From the NCBI GenBank assembly GCA_947044365.1, contig OX345636.1, positions 26,215,466 to 26,279,465 of the forward strand: 64,000 nt of DNA. Reading direction: 5' to 3'. Source of the stretch: Petrosia ficiformis (Eukaryota > Porifera > Demospongiae > Haplosclerida > Petrosiidae). The position numbers and the translations under genes were made by a program. Every line of letters begins with the position of its first letter. Position 1 is the stretch's first letter. Under the pieces are notes generated by a model. It did not search any database. It was given only the letters and a program-made list of their open reading frames with translations, and was not told the origin of the DNA. Of this stretch, positions 53,931-64,000 are shown in pieces.

Positions 53931-54419
53931 AATAGTCTTCAATAGTTAATTCTAATATAGAACTTTGGGTCGTTTCTTCATATAAGGATAGTAGTAACAA
54001 TACTTGTACAAACCACAAATATTATTATGGTTGAGTAAGAACCCTTACAATCTAAACCATGTAGATACTAATATAATTGTTTTACCATACTATAAATATA
54101 TACAACTTGTATGAAGGAGCAACCCTCATTTGTGATTATTTTGTTTATTATTCAAAGCCTACACATGAGCTTAGGTGAGGGAGGGAGGTGGTGTGGGGTG
54201 TGGTAGGGCTAAGGTACTATGAACATAATATGATACCCCAGACAGCAATTTTTGAGTGAAAATCATGCAATACTAATAATGAAAATCAATTTATTTCTTT
54301 AGTAGAAAAAAGTTTGTATATTACACCTAAAGCTTTAAAAGTAGCACAGCAAACACAAGGTAAATTCATTAAGGATTTAGTGTAGATGGTAATGAAATGG
54401 AACTTTCTTTGCAGATTAC
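53931..54419. other. Non-coding stretch
   Basis: AT-rich apart from a G-rich patch (54174-54208, GGTGAGGGAGGGAGGTGGTG). No gene recognised. Confidence 0.4.
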
Positions 54420-54463
54420 ATTTTTCAAGATGGATCCAACATTTCAACTTTAAGTCTTTTTAA

Positions 54464-54690
54464 AGACTGGGTGGAAAGCACCACTTGTATTTTTAGAGTT
54501 GCTGAAGGAGACAGAAAAGGAGGTGACAGCAGAAATAATTGAAACTGGCAACTCAGCACAGTTAAACTGGCCAGAAGGAGAGGCAACACAATGCATTGAT
54601 TGCCAAAACAAATACATTGCATCTCCATTCATTCGTAATATACTAACAGTCTAGTGGCCACTTCTGCAATTGAATCCTGTGCCTCCTGGA
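54464..54690 (+). CDS. Possible exon, unknown protein
   Basis: Open run reading KTGWKAPLVFLELLKETEKE, VTAEIIETGNSAQLNWPEGE and CIDCQNKYIASPFIRNILTV, then a TAG and WPLLQLNPVPPGLV before GTAAGTGG-like sequence. The composition is protein-like, but the in-frame stop suggests a pseudogene. No family recognised. Confidence 0.3.
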
Positions 54691-54719
54691 TTAGTAAGTG
54701 GTGCATATTTATCAAGCAA

Positions 54720-55395
54720 TGCCTTGGTTATATAATACTTACATTGCATTTCTAAGAATATACCCAGAATGAAAATGAGATTTTTCCTCTTTTAAGCTAA
54801 GTTCTGACAATGCATACATACATAATTATAGTACATAGTTTACAAGAAATAAGTGCTGCTTCTAATCTGCTCTAATAAAGATACCTAAATTGTCTGTTCA
54901 GTACTATGCAACCCTCTTGAACACCAAAATGGGGCAAATGAATATTTGGCTATTCATTGGAGCCTTGGTACTCTCTTGTTTTTTCTCACTATAAAAACAT
55001 TGTGTATTATTGACTACACTGTTCTTTTTTTATAGCCAAATGATATACAAGATCTGGCAGTGTGTGCCAGCACACAAAAAAGTAATGTGCTAAATCCCAT
55101 GCACACTAGTGTGCAGTAGTAGCACAAAGTATGCTGTTTTAACTCCAATTAACACTGATGTGCTGTTCAATTCAGTATGATAGCACAGTCAGTGTGTTAA
55201 TAGAATAACAGCTGTTATGATTTCATTAGCACACACAAACCTAGGACACTATATTTAACACATTCACAATAGTCATAACACAGTTGTGCTAGAGCAGTTA
55301 AAGTAGCACAAATGTGCTATCTGAAAACAGCACTAATGTGCTAACTCATAATTATTAATTATTAATAATAAAATTTATCAATAATACATAAATTA
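54720..55395. other. Non-coding with repeated AGCACA/TGTGCT words
   Basis: 55070-55350 repeats GTGCTA, AGCACA and TGTGCT about a dozen times in both orientations (ACTGATGTGCTGTTC, CAGCACTAATGTGCTAAC), suggesting an old inverted or tandem repeat. No gene. Confidence 0.45.
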
Positions 55396-55892
55396 TTATT
55401 CTTTTTTTTTTATATGTAATACTCTTGGTAAAAATAGATGATGGTGTGTTATAATATGTTTACTATTTGTGGGTGTTACAATGTAACATTTAGTGTGTTC
55501 TACAAAAGTTTGTACTTGCAATACTCTTGTAATAAATAGTTTTATGTCCAGATACACATATATACACTCTATCTTGCCAAAATCATACAGTGTACTTTCC
55601 TCTCCAGATCTTTTTATTCTTATCGCCGCATTGTTTGTGTATACTATGCCATGAATTTTTACTGCATTTGGTCTACAAATGAATTTATTATACATGCATA
55701 ATTGACACTTTGCATCACAAAGGTTGTAATTATGTAAGTATACCTTAATACAAGTAATGGTTCAGGTGTCTTATCAAGTCCAACTGCACTGGCTATTTCA
55801 ATGGCTATTTCCCCATCCAGCATGAATTTCTTCATTAGGGAAAGACAGTGGTTTTCTGTGCTGAAGTAAGTATTGCACTTTGTCTCACACAT
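55396..55892 (-). CDS. Possible two-exon fragment, unknown protein
   Basis: The minus-strand exon at 55747-55892 reads ENHCLSLMKKFMLDGEIAIE and GLDKTPEPLLVLR and ends at GTATAC. A second open run (55695-55396) reads PNAVKIHGIVYTNNAAIRIK and EESTLYDFGKIECIYVYLDI. Similar 'variable-start, cover-domain' style sequences are found in many invertebrate gene fragments, but no name can be given. Confidence 0.35.
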
Positions 55893-57029
55893 TTCAATAG
55901 TCTTGTCTTGTCTAAAAAAAGTGAATGGTCGTATGGTGACTTTAAATTAGAGCATGAACTAATATTCTAATATTTGAATGTTTGTTTGAACATCGAATGT
56001 TTGAATGGCAATTTCAAAGCATGTGTCCTTCATATTACGAGGTTCTCTTTGGTATTCTACAGTTTCGGTAGTGTGATAATTGTATATGTTATTTTATTAT
56101 TATTATTAATTTCCTGTAAACCTTACAAGTGTTATGTTACAAATAGTTCAGTCATTTTTAATTATAGTCAGTTGTATGGTCAGTTTCTGTTCAGTTCAGT
56201 TCTGTTCTGTTCTGTAATTCACTTTTACTGTTGATCAATAATAGTTCTGAGATTGTGTGATACTGTTTCGGGTTGCTGTTCAGTTGTTGTTTACAGTATA
56301 ATGCGTGTTCGGTCACAACAGGTAGAGTAAACCATGAACATTTTGCACAAAGAATTTTTTTCACACAAAGTAATTGTAACACGAATTATTTCGGATCTAC
56401 AGTTGAAACACATTTCTGAAATTTTAGTACATATATTTTTGTTCCTATTTATATTAGGGGGAAAATTACCTCTGTCAGGTGTATGCAAAGTCAATAACCC
56501 AGTAAACTTGGATTCATCACTGTTGGGCCAATTATTATTTTATCTACTATGCTATAGTCACAATGAAGTCTCTAAAAGGGCCATTACACAAACTGGCTTT
56601 AGCTTGAAGGACAAAAAGTAAGATATGACAAACATTTGCTTGTTTTAACATTTCAACTCTGTACAGGGATTACTTTGTTCCAGTAAAGTATCAAATGATA
56701 AAATTAAACTTATAGTTGCCAGCCAAGGGATAGATTTATTGTCCTCTAATGGATTGGTTATCTTGTCGAAATACATCTTCAAGTATGTACAGAAGGCAAT
56801 CGAAGAGTAGATTGATTGTGTGATTGCAACTCCTCGTATAGAATGTATGATGTATAGTTATAAAACTGAAAGAAAATGCAATTAAAAATTTTTTAGTTAC
56901 CTGTTAGTATGAATTCTGAATGTATATTGTATATATCTGTCCTGTTCTAGAAGCTAATAAACAATAAGTACATGAGGGAGTCCTTGATTACATGTGTACA
57001 TATACATAATTACCAAACAAGTAGTTTGG
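55893..57029. other. No firm gene
   Basis: Short open frames (for example around 56334-56621, LPLSGVCKVNNPVNLDSSLL) show no recognisable domain. 56185-56215 is a TTCTGTTC-type short repeat. AT-rich. Confidence 0.3.
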
Positions 57030-57345
57030 TAAAAGTCCAGTCTGGAAATACTCCAGTTCATCTGATAGTTGTAAATAATGCACAGCTCTGTTGTGGATTT
57101 TTTTTCAAGAAAAGTACCTTCAGTTTCAGTATTATAATGATAAATAATAACTTGTACATAAAAAAAAAAATTTAACCACAGCAAATGTTTATATCTGAAA
57201 TGAAACTATTGATCAAAAAACGTGTGATGAATTTTTCCTGTGAATCTGCAAGAATGCAGTATACATCTCAAATTATATGTAATTAGTAGGGAATACTTCA
57301 TAGTATCCTAATAAAACTTTGAATATCAATCACAAACCCTCGACA
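57030..57345 (-). mobile_element. Internally deleted scrap of the Mutator-like element
   Basis: AAGTCCAGTCTGGAAATACT matches the coding part for VEYFQTG in both long copies. It joins directly to GTAAATAATGCACAGCTCTG, which belongs to the 5' non-coding part (22068 in copy 1). About 330 bp of intervening sequence are gone. The rest tracks 22080-22400 with decay. Confidence 0.65.
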
Positions 57346-57604
57346 TGATTTGCTGAACTTTTAACTTCATAATATAATTATATCTAAATCTCAAGATATC
57401 AAAAACTGTCGGTAATATATTTTTTCTGGTTATTTCTAACAAGATAGTCTTAACATCCATTGTCCAAACAGTGTCAATGAAAATTGAAAAGATAATAATT
57501 ATAATATTAAAAAAGAAACAGCATGTGTTTTGAAAATTGGAAAAATAATATTTTTATTAAATAAAGCAATTACTGATAAATCACAATTATTTGTGATGAA
57601 AGGT
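57346..57604. other. AT-rich spacer
   Basis: No gene or repeat recognised. Confidence 0.4.
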
Positions 57605-57848
57605 ATAGCACTCTTGTTAGTATGAATGATCCAGACTGCACCACGTGGAGGTCAGAGTGCATAGCAGTCCACATGTTGGTCCAGAAGCTAGAAACATGAC
57701 ATGTACAAGTGAGTTCTGTTGCTTCAAAAGACCTTTGATGTATACATATTTAAAAAAGCAATACATGTAAATAAACTAAAGAAGTGTGTTCAGGTACCTT
57801 CATGTATATGCACATTAAATTATGAATTAACACAATTATTTACTTACA

Positions 57849-60047
57849 TTTGTTAAAAGGACAGTCATGATGGCTTGTACGTAAATGTTCAGTAGAACCA
57901 CACTTACAACTTCGTTTTTCCACATTACTTGTGTCACTAACCTGTTTATCTTTCCAGAGAGGCCAGTCAGAATGGCTTGTACGCAGATGTTTAGTAGAAC
58001 CACACTTACAGGCTTTCTTACTTGTTACAATAGAAGCACCATCAGGTCCAGTGACAGTTATTTGTGACGGCAGATCACTATCAACTTGACCATCATCATG
58101 TTGGGCCTCAAAATCTAATTCATCATCATTACCATATCCATGACTTGTCTCTTGTTCCTGTAACCATTGTTTCTTACCTCTTGTTCTATTTCTCTTTTCC
58201 TTTTCAGTGTAATTAGCTTCTTTTTAAATTCATCAGTTTTGAGTTTCTCCAGCTATTTTGTCCTTTCATCATTTGCCTTCCTAAGAGCTTCCTCCATTCC
58301 ATCAAACAGAGGTAACTTAAGTCTGCAGAACCAATCTAACAACCAATGGTATTGTATCCCTCTCTTACCTGTTAACCATGTCATATTACTCTGACACAAA
58401 CCCAAGTTAGTTGATGTTATGTAAATGTAATCTATGTAAATGAAGACTTTTTGACCTAAATCTAACCAACACATTATGTGAGGCTTCAGGAAGATTTAAA
58501 TGTCCCCTACCCAGTACAGGATGTATTAAATCATGAGCATGAGAAGCACGTTCATGACACTCAATCTCATAGGCTAAGGGCATGAAGTGGACAAGTGAGT
58601 GGACTTTTAGTAGCATATAACTTAATATAAAATGCCAGTTAATCATCTTCATTACATTGTTTAAATGTAAATGTTTTAGGCTATCAAAATCAGAAACTCC
58701 CATCCTCCCACTGATGGATATTACAAGCATGGTACTTACCTAAGTTACATAATTTCTTTTCAAAGGAATAAGGATCCTTACCTGATTGAACAAGGCAGCA
58801 GTAGAAATTAATATGTGCCTGTGTAATGAACTTATCTGATAAACAACCACACCTCTTCTTTTGTCTACCACCTACACAACAACACTCAACTCGCTCAACA
58901 TCTGGAAACTTTTCCCTATGCTTGTTCTTATATCGCCCAGTAAATGTCTTAGTTTCAGCCATCTTTTTAAGTTTATTAATGTGGGCATGAGCAACATGTC
59001 CTCCACAAAGCATAACACGTGTTTTTTTTTCATCAGGATAATAGACACGTAAAGAGTTAGCAGAAGAGGAATCACTATCTTGCCAATGTATTTCTATATG
59101 TACATTATCATCTCTTGCTAAACCAAAGGCTATTTCAGCAGCATGACCTTCAGCTGCTTTAGCTGTACCTTCAAACAACTCATCATCAATTACATTATCA
59201 TTACCTCGCATACATAAATGCACAACCAATAGAAGGGAATTGTTCATGTAATTACATAATGTGAAAGTGTGATTCTGACTAAAGAAACCTCTAGTAAGCC
59301 ATGTACCGTCCCCTGTTGTTACTGCATGATGATAACTACCCAACTGATCTGATCTGATCCGATCCTAACTTATACATATCTTCTCTAGCTTCATCACAAA
59401 TTTCCTGTATCATATCATAAAATGGTTTACATGTAACAGCTGAAACACCTAAAAATTGTCAAAGAGTGCGATAATATTGCATATGTGTGCAACCAAGATG
59501 CATAAAATGCTACTTGTAAAGCCAGTCCAACCATTGTACGACGGGATGAATCAACTAATGGTGAACTATCAAATGTTAGGGTTCTTATTTTACAACCATT
59601 ACATGCAATTACTATTTTTATAGCCCCACCCAGTCCTTCAGATATTGCTCTAATTGTGGAACAAAGGTACCATTACACCCTGGAGTTCGACATACCATAT
59701 TCTGATTCATCTCATCAACAAAAGAAGCTACTTGTGAAGTAAGGCATACAAACATACTCATCCCTAAATTAACAGACTCTACCCAAGCAAGTCGCAATCT
59801 CTTCTCTGGTGTTGGTAGATAGTCTGAACTACTACTAGGACTAACATATTCATCTTCACTTACCAATGTGCTGGGTGATGCAACTCCAGTCTGGAAATAC
59901 TCCACTACATCTGGTAGTTGTGAGGTAGATTCTGTTTCAACGGGATTAATATCTGGGATCCTTCTCTCCTCCTGTAGCTGTCCAGTCTTTCTCCTCAAGT
60001 TCATCATCTTCGTCCTTTTCTTTGATAAATATCTGAACCTATCTCTC
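57849..60047 (-). pseudogene. Mutator-like domain protein, copy 2, frameshifted
   Basis: 60007-59618 encodes the N-terminal part (NLRRKTGQLQEERRIPDINP, SQVASFVDEMNQNMVCRTPG). 59343-58690 encodes the best-preserved core: TTGDGTWLTRGFFSQNHTFT, EGTAKAAEGHAAEIAFGLAR, IEIHWQDSDSSSANSLRVYY, MLCGGHVAHAHINKLKKM, ECCCVGGRQKKRCGCLSDKF and LGKYHACNIHQWEDGSF. 58730-58253 continues with LAYEIECHERASHAHDLIHP. The C-terminus carries two CKCGSTxHLRTSHxDxP motifs (58010-57956 and 57910-57860) against one in copy 1. The paired Cys/His pattern suggests zinc binding. Stops and shifts between pieces make it inactive. Confidence 0.78.
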
Positions 60048-60051
60048 TTAA

Positions 60052-60721
60052 CTCTTTAGCGGCGAATGACGTCTAAAGACCTCATGAACATTAAACCGTT
60101 AAATGCGAATGACGTCTACAGACGTCATGAGCACTAATGATTGTATTTTTGAATTGCTTCAGTATTTTTCAACCAACTTTTTACAGATGACAGTGCACTA
60201 AATGTACTATAAGCAGTGCAAAACTTGAAGCTATACGAGTAACCAATCCAAAGTTATAAGCGATCGAATTGCCAAAGACGCTAAGTGCAGGTGTTGGCAC
60301 TGACCACTGCACTTTCAAACACTCGTCTTGCTACTTTCTTCCAACTAACGAAGCATGTATTTGGTATCTACGACTTTATTAGAAGCTCCTCTGTCTAAGT
60401 ACGCAAGTCATAAGTCTGTGTTGTTTAAAATGTGGAAGTTATACAGGTAAGTAAAGGTGTGGGCGTTGCCCTTTCGACTACTAAATATTCAAGCACTCGC
60501 CTTGCTATCTTCCTCCTAATAGCGAAGCATAAATTTTACATCTATAGCTTTCTCAACAACTCTTCTTTCCAGTAAAGCAAGCTAGAAACTGTAGTTTCAT
60601 AATACGGGGGAGTTATAGTGGTGAAAATCTTAGTTACTATACGCTCCGCCCACACATTTTCCTAGATAATTAATTTCGGAATCTATGAAAAAGGTCCAGT
60701 TTAATTATGGCCGCTAAAGAG
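60052..60721. mobile_element. TTAA-flanked miniature element (piggyBac type), 670 bp
   Basis: Flanked by TTAA at 60048-60051 and 60722-60725. Perfect 12-bp termini CTCTTTAGCGGC and GCCGCTAAAGAG. Contains GAATGACGTCTAAAGACCTC and GAATGACGTCTACAGACGTC near the left end, and two diverged tandem units (60290-60430, 60455-60600; both with CACTCGYCTTGCTA). Related scraps lie at 30.0-30.4 and 34.2-34.35 kb. No ORF. Confidence 0.88.
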
Positions 60722-60725
60722 TTAA

Positions 60726-61321
60726 GGTTGTAGTCTTTTCCGTGGGCGGATGCTACTCCAATCAGTTTCTAGTCTTGCCAGCTTCTTGCTGCATTACAAT
60801 CTGGTTCAATTCTGTATCTTTTGGAAGCCACACCCACCCGGGGGTATAATTATTGGGCCTAAATGTTTTCACTGATAGTTTATTTTCAGAAACAAAGCTA
60901 AATACGGCCCACGGGTGGGAAACAATGGCGGGGTAACTGTAGTTGCTCTCCGAGAAAGATCGGAGTTTGATAGTGTCTAGAAAGGTAAATTTTATGGTTT
61001 CAGTGAAAAGCTACAGAATTCAGCTTTCTTCAGCCTTTTGTAACTATAAAAGTAAAATGAATTTGCAGAAAACGGCTCTATTTGTTTTCTCAAAATGCAT
61101 TGTACTTGATGCACGCCATGATTGGTGGGCGTGGCTTTCTTGGTTTTGTACTTATTACGATGGCACAAATGGACATTTTTCCAACACTCCCACTCTTGTA
61201 GAGAAGTATAAAGATCATGAGAAGATATGAAGGTTGCTATTACACCAGGTTAGAGTCATATTATATAATATTCTATTTTGAAACTGATTGGAGTTGTATC
61301 CGCCCACTCCCTAGTACCACC
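60726..61321. mobile_element. Second TTAA-flanked miniature element, 596 bp
   Basis: Left end GGTTGTAGTCTTTTCCGTGG... and right end ...CGCCCACTCCCTAGTACCACC are inverted repeats. The inner 27 bp (GTGGGCGGATGCTACTCCAA to CAGTTTC) is the best-matched part. It shares the TTAA at 60722 with its neighbour and has its own TTAA at 61322-61325. A partial copy is at 44260. No ORF with known domains. Confidence 0.82.
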
Positions 61322-61905
61322 TTAATCTTTTTTGTATCCATTTTGAAAATAAATCTGTACGCCCATCAATTATGCATACATATTATGTCACATTCGAAGT
61401 CAAACGGTACATTATATGCATATATCTCAAAGCATGTGTGCATGGGGCAAATGCTTCGATTCGCTTCAACTATAACAAAGCTTTTTTCGCCTATGAAACG
61501 TATTCCTTACCCAATTGGACAGCCCACTCATAATAAGTTCTAAATAATGCACAAAACTGCCGTGGATTTTTTTATTCTTTTGGTCTTTCTTACTAGAAAA
61601 GTACTTTCAGATTCATATAATGATGAATAATAAAATATATTTGAGAAAAAAAGAATTTTCACCACAGCAGATGTTTATATCTGGAGTGGAAACTATACAT
61701 TTGAACACAAAAAGCAAATGTTAATTCTTTTCTTGTGGCGAAATTTTCCATTGAATCTGCAAAAAAATATTGACGTTGAACTGAATATTTCTATATCCAA
61801 AAGTAGCAAACATCTCAAATTGCATATTTGTAATTTGTAGGTGTACTACTTTAACAAAATACCTGATTATCATTGACAAAATGTTATCCTCCCTTCCTAC
61901 CTTAA

Positions 61906-63270
61906 CTAAAAAATTGTTAATAAGGAATAACTAGAAGAATGCGAGTCTGATTGAGTGCTACATATATGTGTAGGCCATGCATATCGCATACCGATGGGAA
62001 GCAGGTGTATGGGTGGTGGGCATCCGGCACTGGGCAGCGTGTATTTTTAGCTATAGCTGGGCCCGGCTGCATGTGAAAACTGGATGGTTCATCTGCAAGC
62101 CAATGAGCGTGGTTTCAAAACTACATAATAATTATAATTATCTATGGGGTCTTGACCCTTTCAGTTTTATAAGGTTGTAATTTTACAACATCCTGTTAGA
62201 GAGGAAGTGTATCCAACGTAATAGAATACTGAATTTAAACTGCAATTCATGGGATCTTGGATGTACCACACCCCAAATTACTGCAGATTACGAGAGTTTA
62301 GCAATGTGGTGGCGGCATTCTGTTGTCAAAAATGCCCACGCTTTGTTGGATGTGGTCAGGCGGTGCTTTGATTCAAGTGTCCGCCCTTGGATGTTACTTT
62401 GAAGTTAGCTTAGGGTAAAAGGAGTAAAAGGAGATCAGAATGGCATGTTGATGTATGTGTGACGTATAGACTTGCTTTCTCAAGTAAATTTCTAAATTGG
62501 GATACATGTGTACAGTGTATCTAACGTCTATAAAAATTATATAGTTATTAACATTTATGAAAAGATATGAGCATCTTTCCTGGATTCAAATATGAATAGT
62601 GTACAATTGTACATGTATATACATGTATGTTTGTATGTATGTATGTGTATGTATGTACAGTACATATCAGATGCAGTTTTCAACATTGGTCTGAACCAAT
62701 TAATTGATTAATCGATTTAATTGCACACCCTTAATATAATACCCAATACTAAATAAATACATACATAAATACATACGTACATACGTACGTACATACATGT
62801 GCACAACAAATTGAACATGTGCACTATCTCATCACATGATATTGCATCATAGTTATTATAATATATTTATACACATTACATATTGATTATATTTCCAGTC
62901 TCTACATATGTCCCCCTTTTCAAAGAGCTTGTCCTGAGAGAAAATTAACATCGTGAAGAAAATCCATACCTTTCCGGTGGACAACAGTTTCATATGTAGA
63001 AGTCACAGCTGTTAATGCTATTGATGAGGGCATACCAATGAGACAAAGTAAGTTTATAATTATTATCAGTACATATGCATTCAATCTCTTCAAATAGATT
63101 TCACTGTAACTCAATCAAGAGAAGAAGTATTTGTAAGAGTACCTGCTGTAGTGTTTGAAACTGTAATAAATGAAGTGTTAAAAACTGTAACAGATGAAGT
63201 AAACACTGGTTTGTTTCACAAGTAGTAATCAACATATATAGGATGATTACTGTTTCTTTTAATAAGTAAG
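61906..63270. other. Non-coding stretch
   Basis: 62630-62660 and 62755-62800 are GTAT/CATA tetranucleotide repeats. 62690-62735 has ATTAATTGATTAATCGATTT. The short open frames here are not supported by domain content or splice pattern. Confidence 0.4.
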
Positions 63271-63273
63271 TAC

Positions 63274-63400
63274 CGTATTTTCCTGAGTAGTGGCCAGGTC
63301 TGAATAGAAGCTGGATCTCGTTTTAAGACCGGGTGTTCTCACTTTATTCACTAAATAAAGGCTGGGTCTCGAATTAAAGCCGGGTAGTGCCACGCCCACA
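63274..63400. repeat. Repeat leader with ACCGTATTTTCC start
   Basis: TACCGTATTTTCCTGAGTAG is followed by two diverged units (TCTGAATAGAAGCTGGATCTCG and GGCTGGGTCTCGAATTAAAGC) with a GCCGGG core. This pattern is common at the ends of dispersed repeats in aquatic invertebrates. Its relation to the adjacent Penelope ORF is unclear. Confidence 0.4.
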
Positions 63401-63401
63401 A

Positions 63402-64000
63402 CACGTGGACGTAGGCATATGCTGTAACTGTAATCAGTCAGAGTTTATATACACACCAATGGGTCATGTTATTACTGGCGATCTTAATATTATTAAAAAT
63501 GATGAACTTAGGCAACTAATTAAGAGCCCTTCATATAGAGAAAGAAATAATATAGATTGGAATTTTAATATTAAATTATGTAAAGAAGCTGTTATAAAAT
63601 ACAAAGAAAAGTGGGCTGCTAAAGAAAAAGTAGATAAACGTATATTAAACGAATAGTGAACTATTATAGGAAAGTTCAATACCTTAAAATTAATTGTAGA
63701 AACCGGTATAAAAAAACAGGTTCTTAAAAGCAATAAATGTATGGAATATTTAAACCATTTCATAAAGAATATGTACTTGTTCCGGCAGACAAAGCAACAA
63801 ACAATGTTATCGTAATATGTAAAAAATACTACTTAGAAGTCATTCTTAAGGAACTTGATCGCAATGTCTCTAATACATATACTCACTGTAATATAGATAC
63901 TAATAGAGTATTGTTAATGAACATTTAAATGTAAGTTTATAGTACATATACGGAATATCTCGATACTTGTAGACCAGAACTTTATCTTTGGAAATTTTCG
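63402..64000 (+). pseudogene. Penelope-like element, N-terminal part of the reverse transcriptase ORF, cut by the window edge
   Basis: 63402-63656 reads CNCNQSEFIYTPMGHVITGD, LNIIKNDELRQLIKSPSYRE and LCKEAVIKYKEKWAAKEKVD, which matches the N-terminal domain of Penelope-like RT proteins (HVITGDLNI and the PSYRE block). After a stop and frame change, 63760-63928 reads KEYVLVPADKATNNVIVICK and KYYLEVILKEL, the conserved VPADKA..N block that precedes the RT fingers. The catalytic RT and GIY-YIG domains would lie beyond the window. The frame breaks suggest a dead copy. Confidence 0.78.

Larger units (their letters stand above)
57605..61905 (-). mobile_element. 'Mutator-like transposase domain' element, copy 2, with two nested inserts
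   Basis: Matches copy 1 (19431-22440) along its length, including the non-coding flank (61326-61905 against 21866-22440). Between the two parts lie about 1.27 kb (60048-61325) absent from copy 1, made of two TTAA-flanked elements. Same orientation as copy 1. Confidence 0.8.

Noticed and set aside
62920..63114. Minus-strand 64-codon ORF
   Set aside because: No domain, splice sites or composition supporting a gene; a plus-strand exon reading is equally weak.
1..64000. tRNA or rRNA genes
   Set aside because: No cloverleaf with A and B boxes or rRNA-like core was noticed by eye; small ones could still be missed.

Overview
This is nuclear DNA of an aquatic invertebrate animal. It is AT-rich, and the few readable host-type genes have very short introns (about 48-60 nt) with GT..AG ends. 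Most of the window is transposable elements and their remains. The mix of families (pogo with a C-terminal PHD-like finger, hAT, piggyBac-like TTAA elements, a large 'Mutator-like' domain family, Gypsy, BEL/Pao, a CR1/Jockey-type LINE, a Penelope-like element, a helicase-endonuclease Helitron fragment, a Crypton-type recombinase) with compact introns would suit a demosponge or another early-branching metazoan. That is an inference; no marker gene fixes the species.

Layout. 0.45-3.65 kb: a nearly complete pogo/Tigger element whose transposase is split by one frameshift in a poly-A run. 5.1-9.0 kb: a badly decayed coding region ending in a SET-like domain. 9.8-12.1 kb: isolated exon-like pieces. 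12.6-15.45 kb: a 5'-truncated LINE on the minus strand. 16.7-18.85 kb: a multi-exon plus-strand gene of unknown function, followed by a 270-bp direct duplication. 19.4-22.4 kb: first copy of a Mutator-like element. 23.4 kb: a hammerhead-ribozyme core on the minus strand. 24.28-26.60 kb: a hAT element with a perfect 8-bp target duplication. 27.2-30.4 kb: a cluster of nested miniature elements. 30.5-31.6 kb: a dead second pogo. 32.2-34.0 kb: another multi-exon gene of unknown function.

35.0-38.7 kb: a Gypsy element split by a 613-bp TTAA-flanked insert and cut off in the integrase, joined to a decayed SAMD3-like gene (38.7-41.0 kb). 41.25-43.5 kb: a LINE 3' scrap and a Crypton-derived recombinase remnant. 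43.9-44.26 kb: the 3' end of a BEN-domain gene, cut by another TTAA repeat. 44.85 kb: a complete, foldable hammerhead ribozyme. 45.5-46.64 kb: a gene with a PD-(D/E)XK nuclease-like signature and a single-base frameshift. 46.65-50.8 kb: a BEL/Pao element whose broken 3' end lies directly at that gene's start codon. 50.9-51.5 kb: a helicase-to-endonuclease junction of a Helitron. 51.5-57.0 kb: mostly low-complexity DNA with a few exon-like pieces. 57.0-61.9 kb: an internally deleted scrap and then the second Mutator-like copy, which carries two TTAA elements that copy 1 lacks. 63.3 kb to the end: the 5' part of a Penelope-like element.

The genes do not form a pathway. The value of the region is its nested insertions, which can be ordered in time, and the two hammerhead ribozymes, which link the locus to Penelope-type or retrozyme-type retroelements. 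No rRNA, tRNA or CRISPR array was recognised. All calls come from reading motifs and translations by eye, without searches or folding software.
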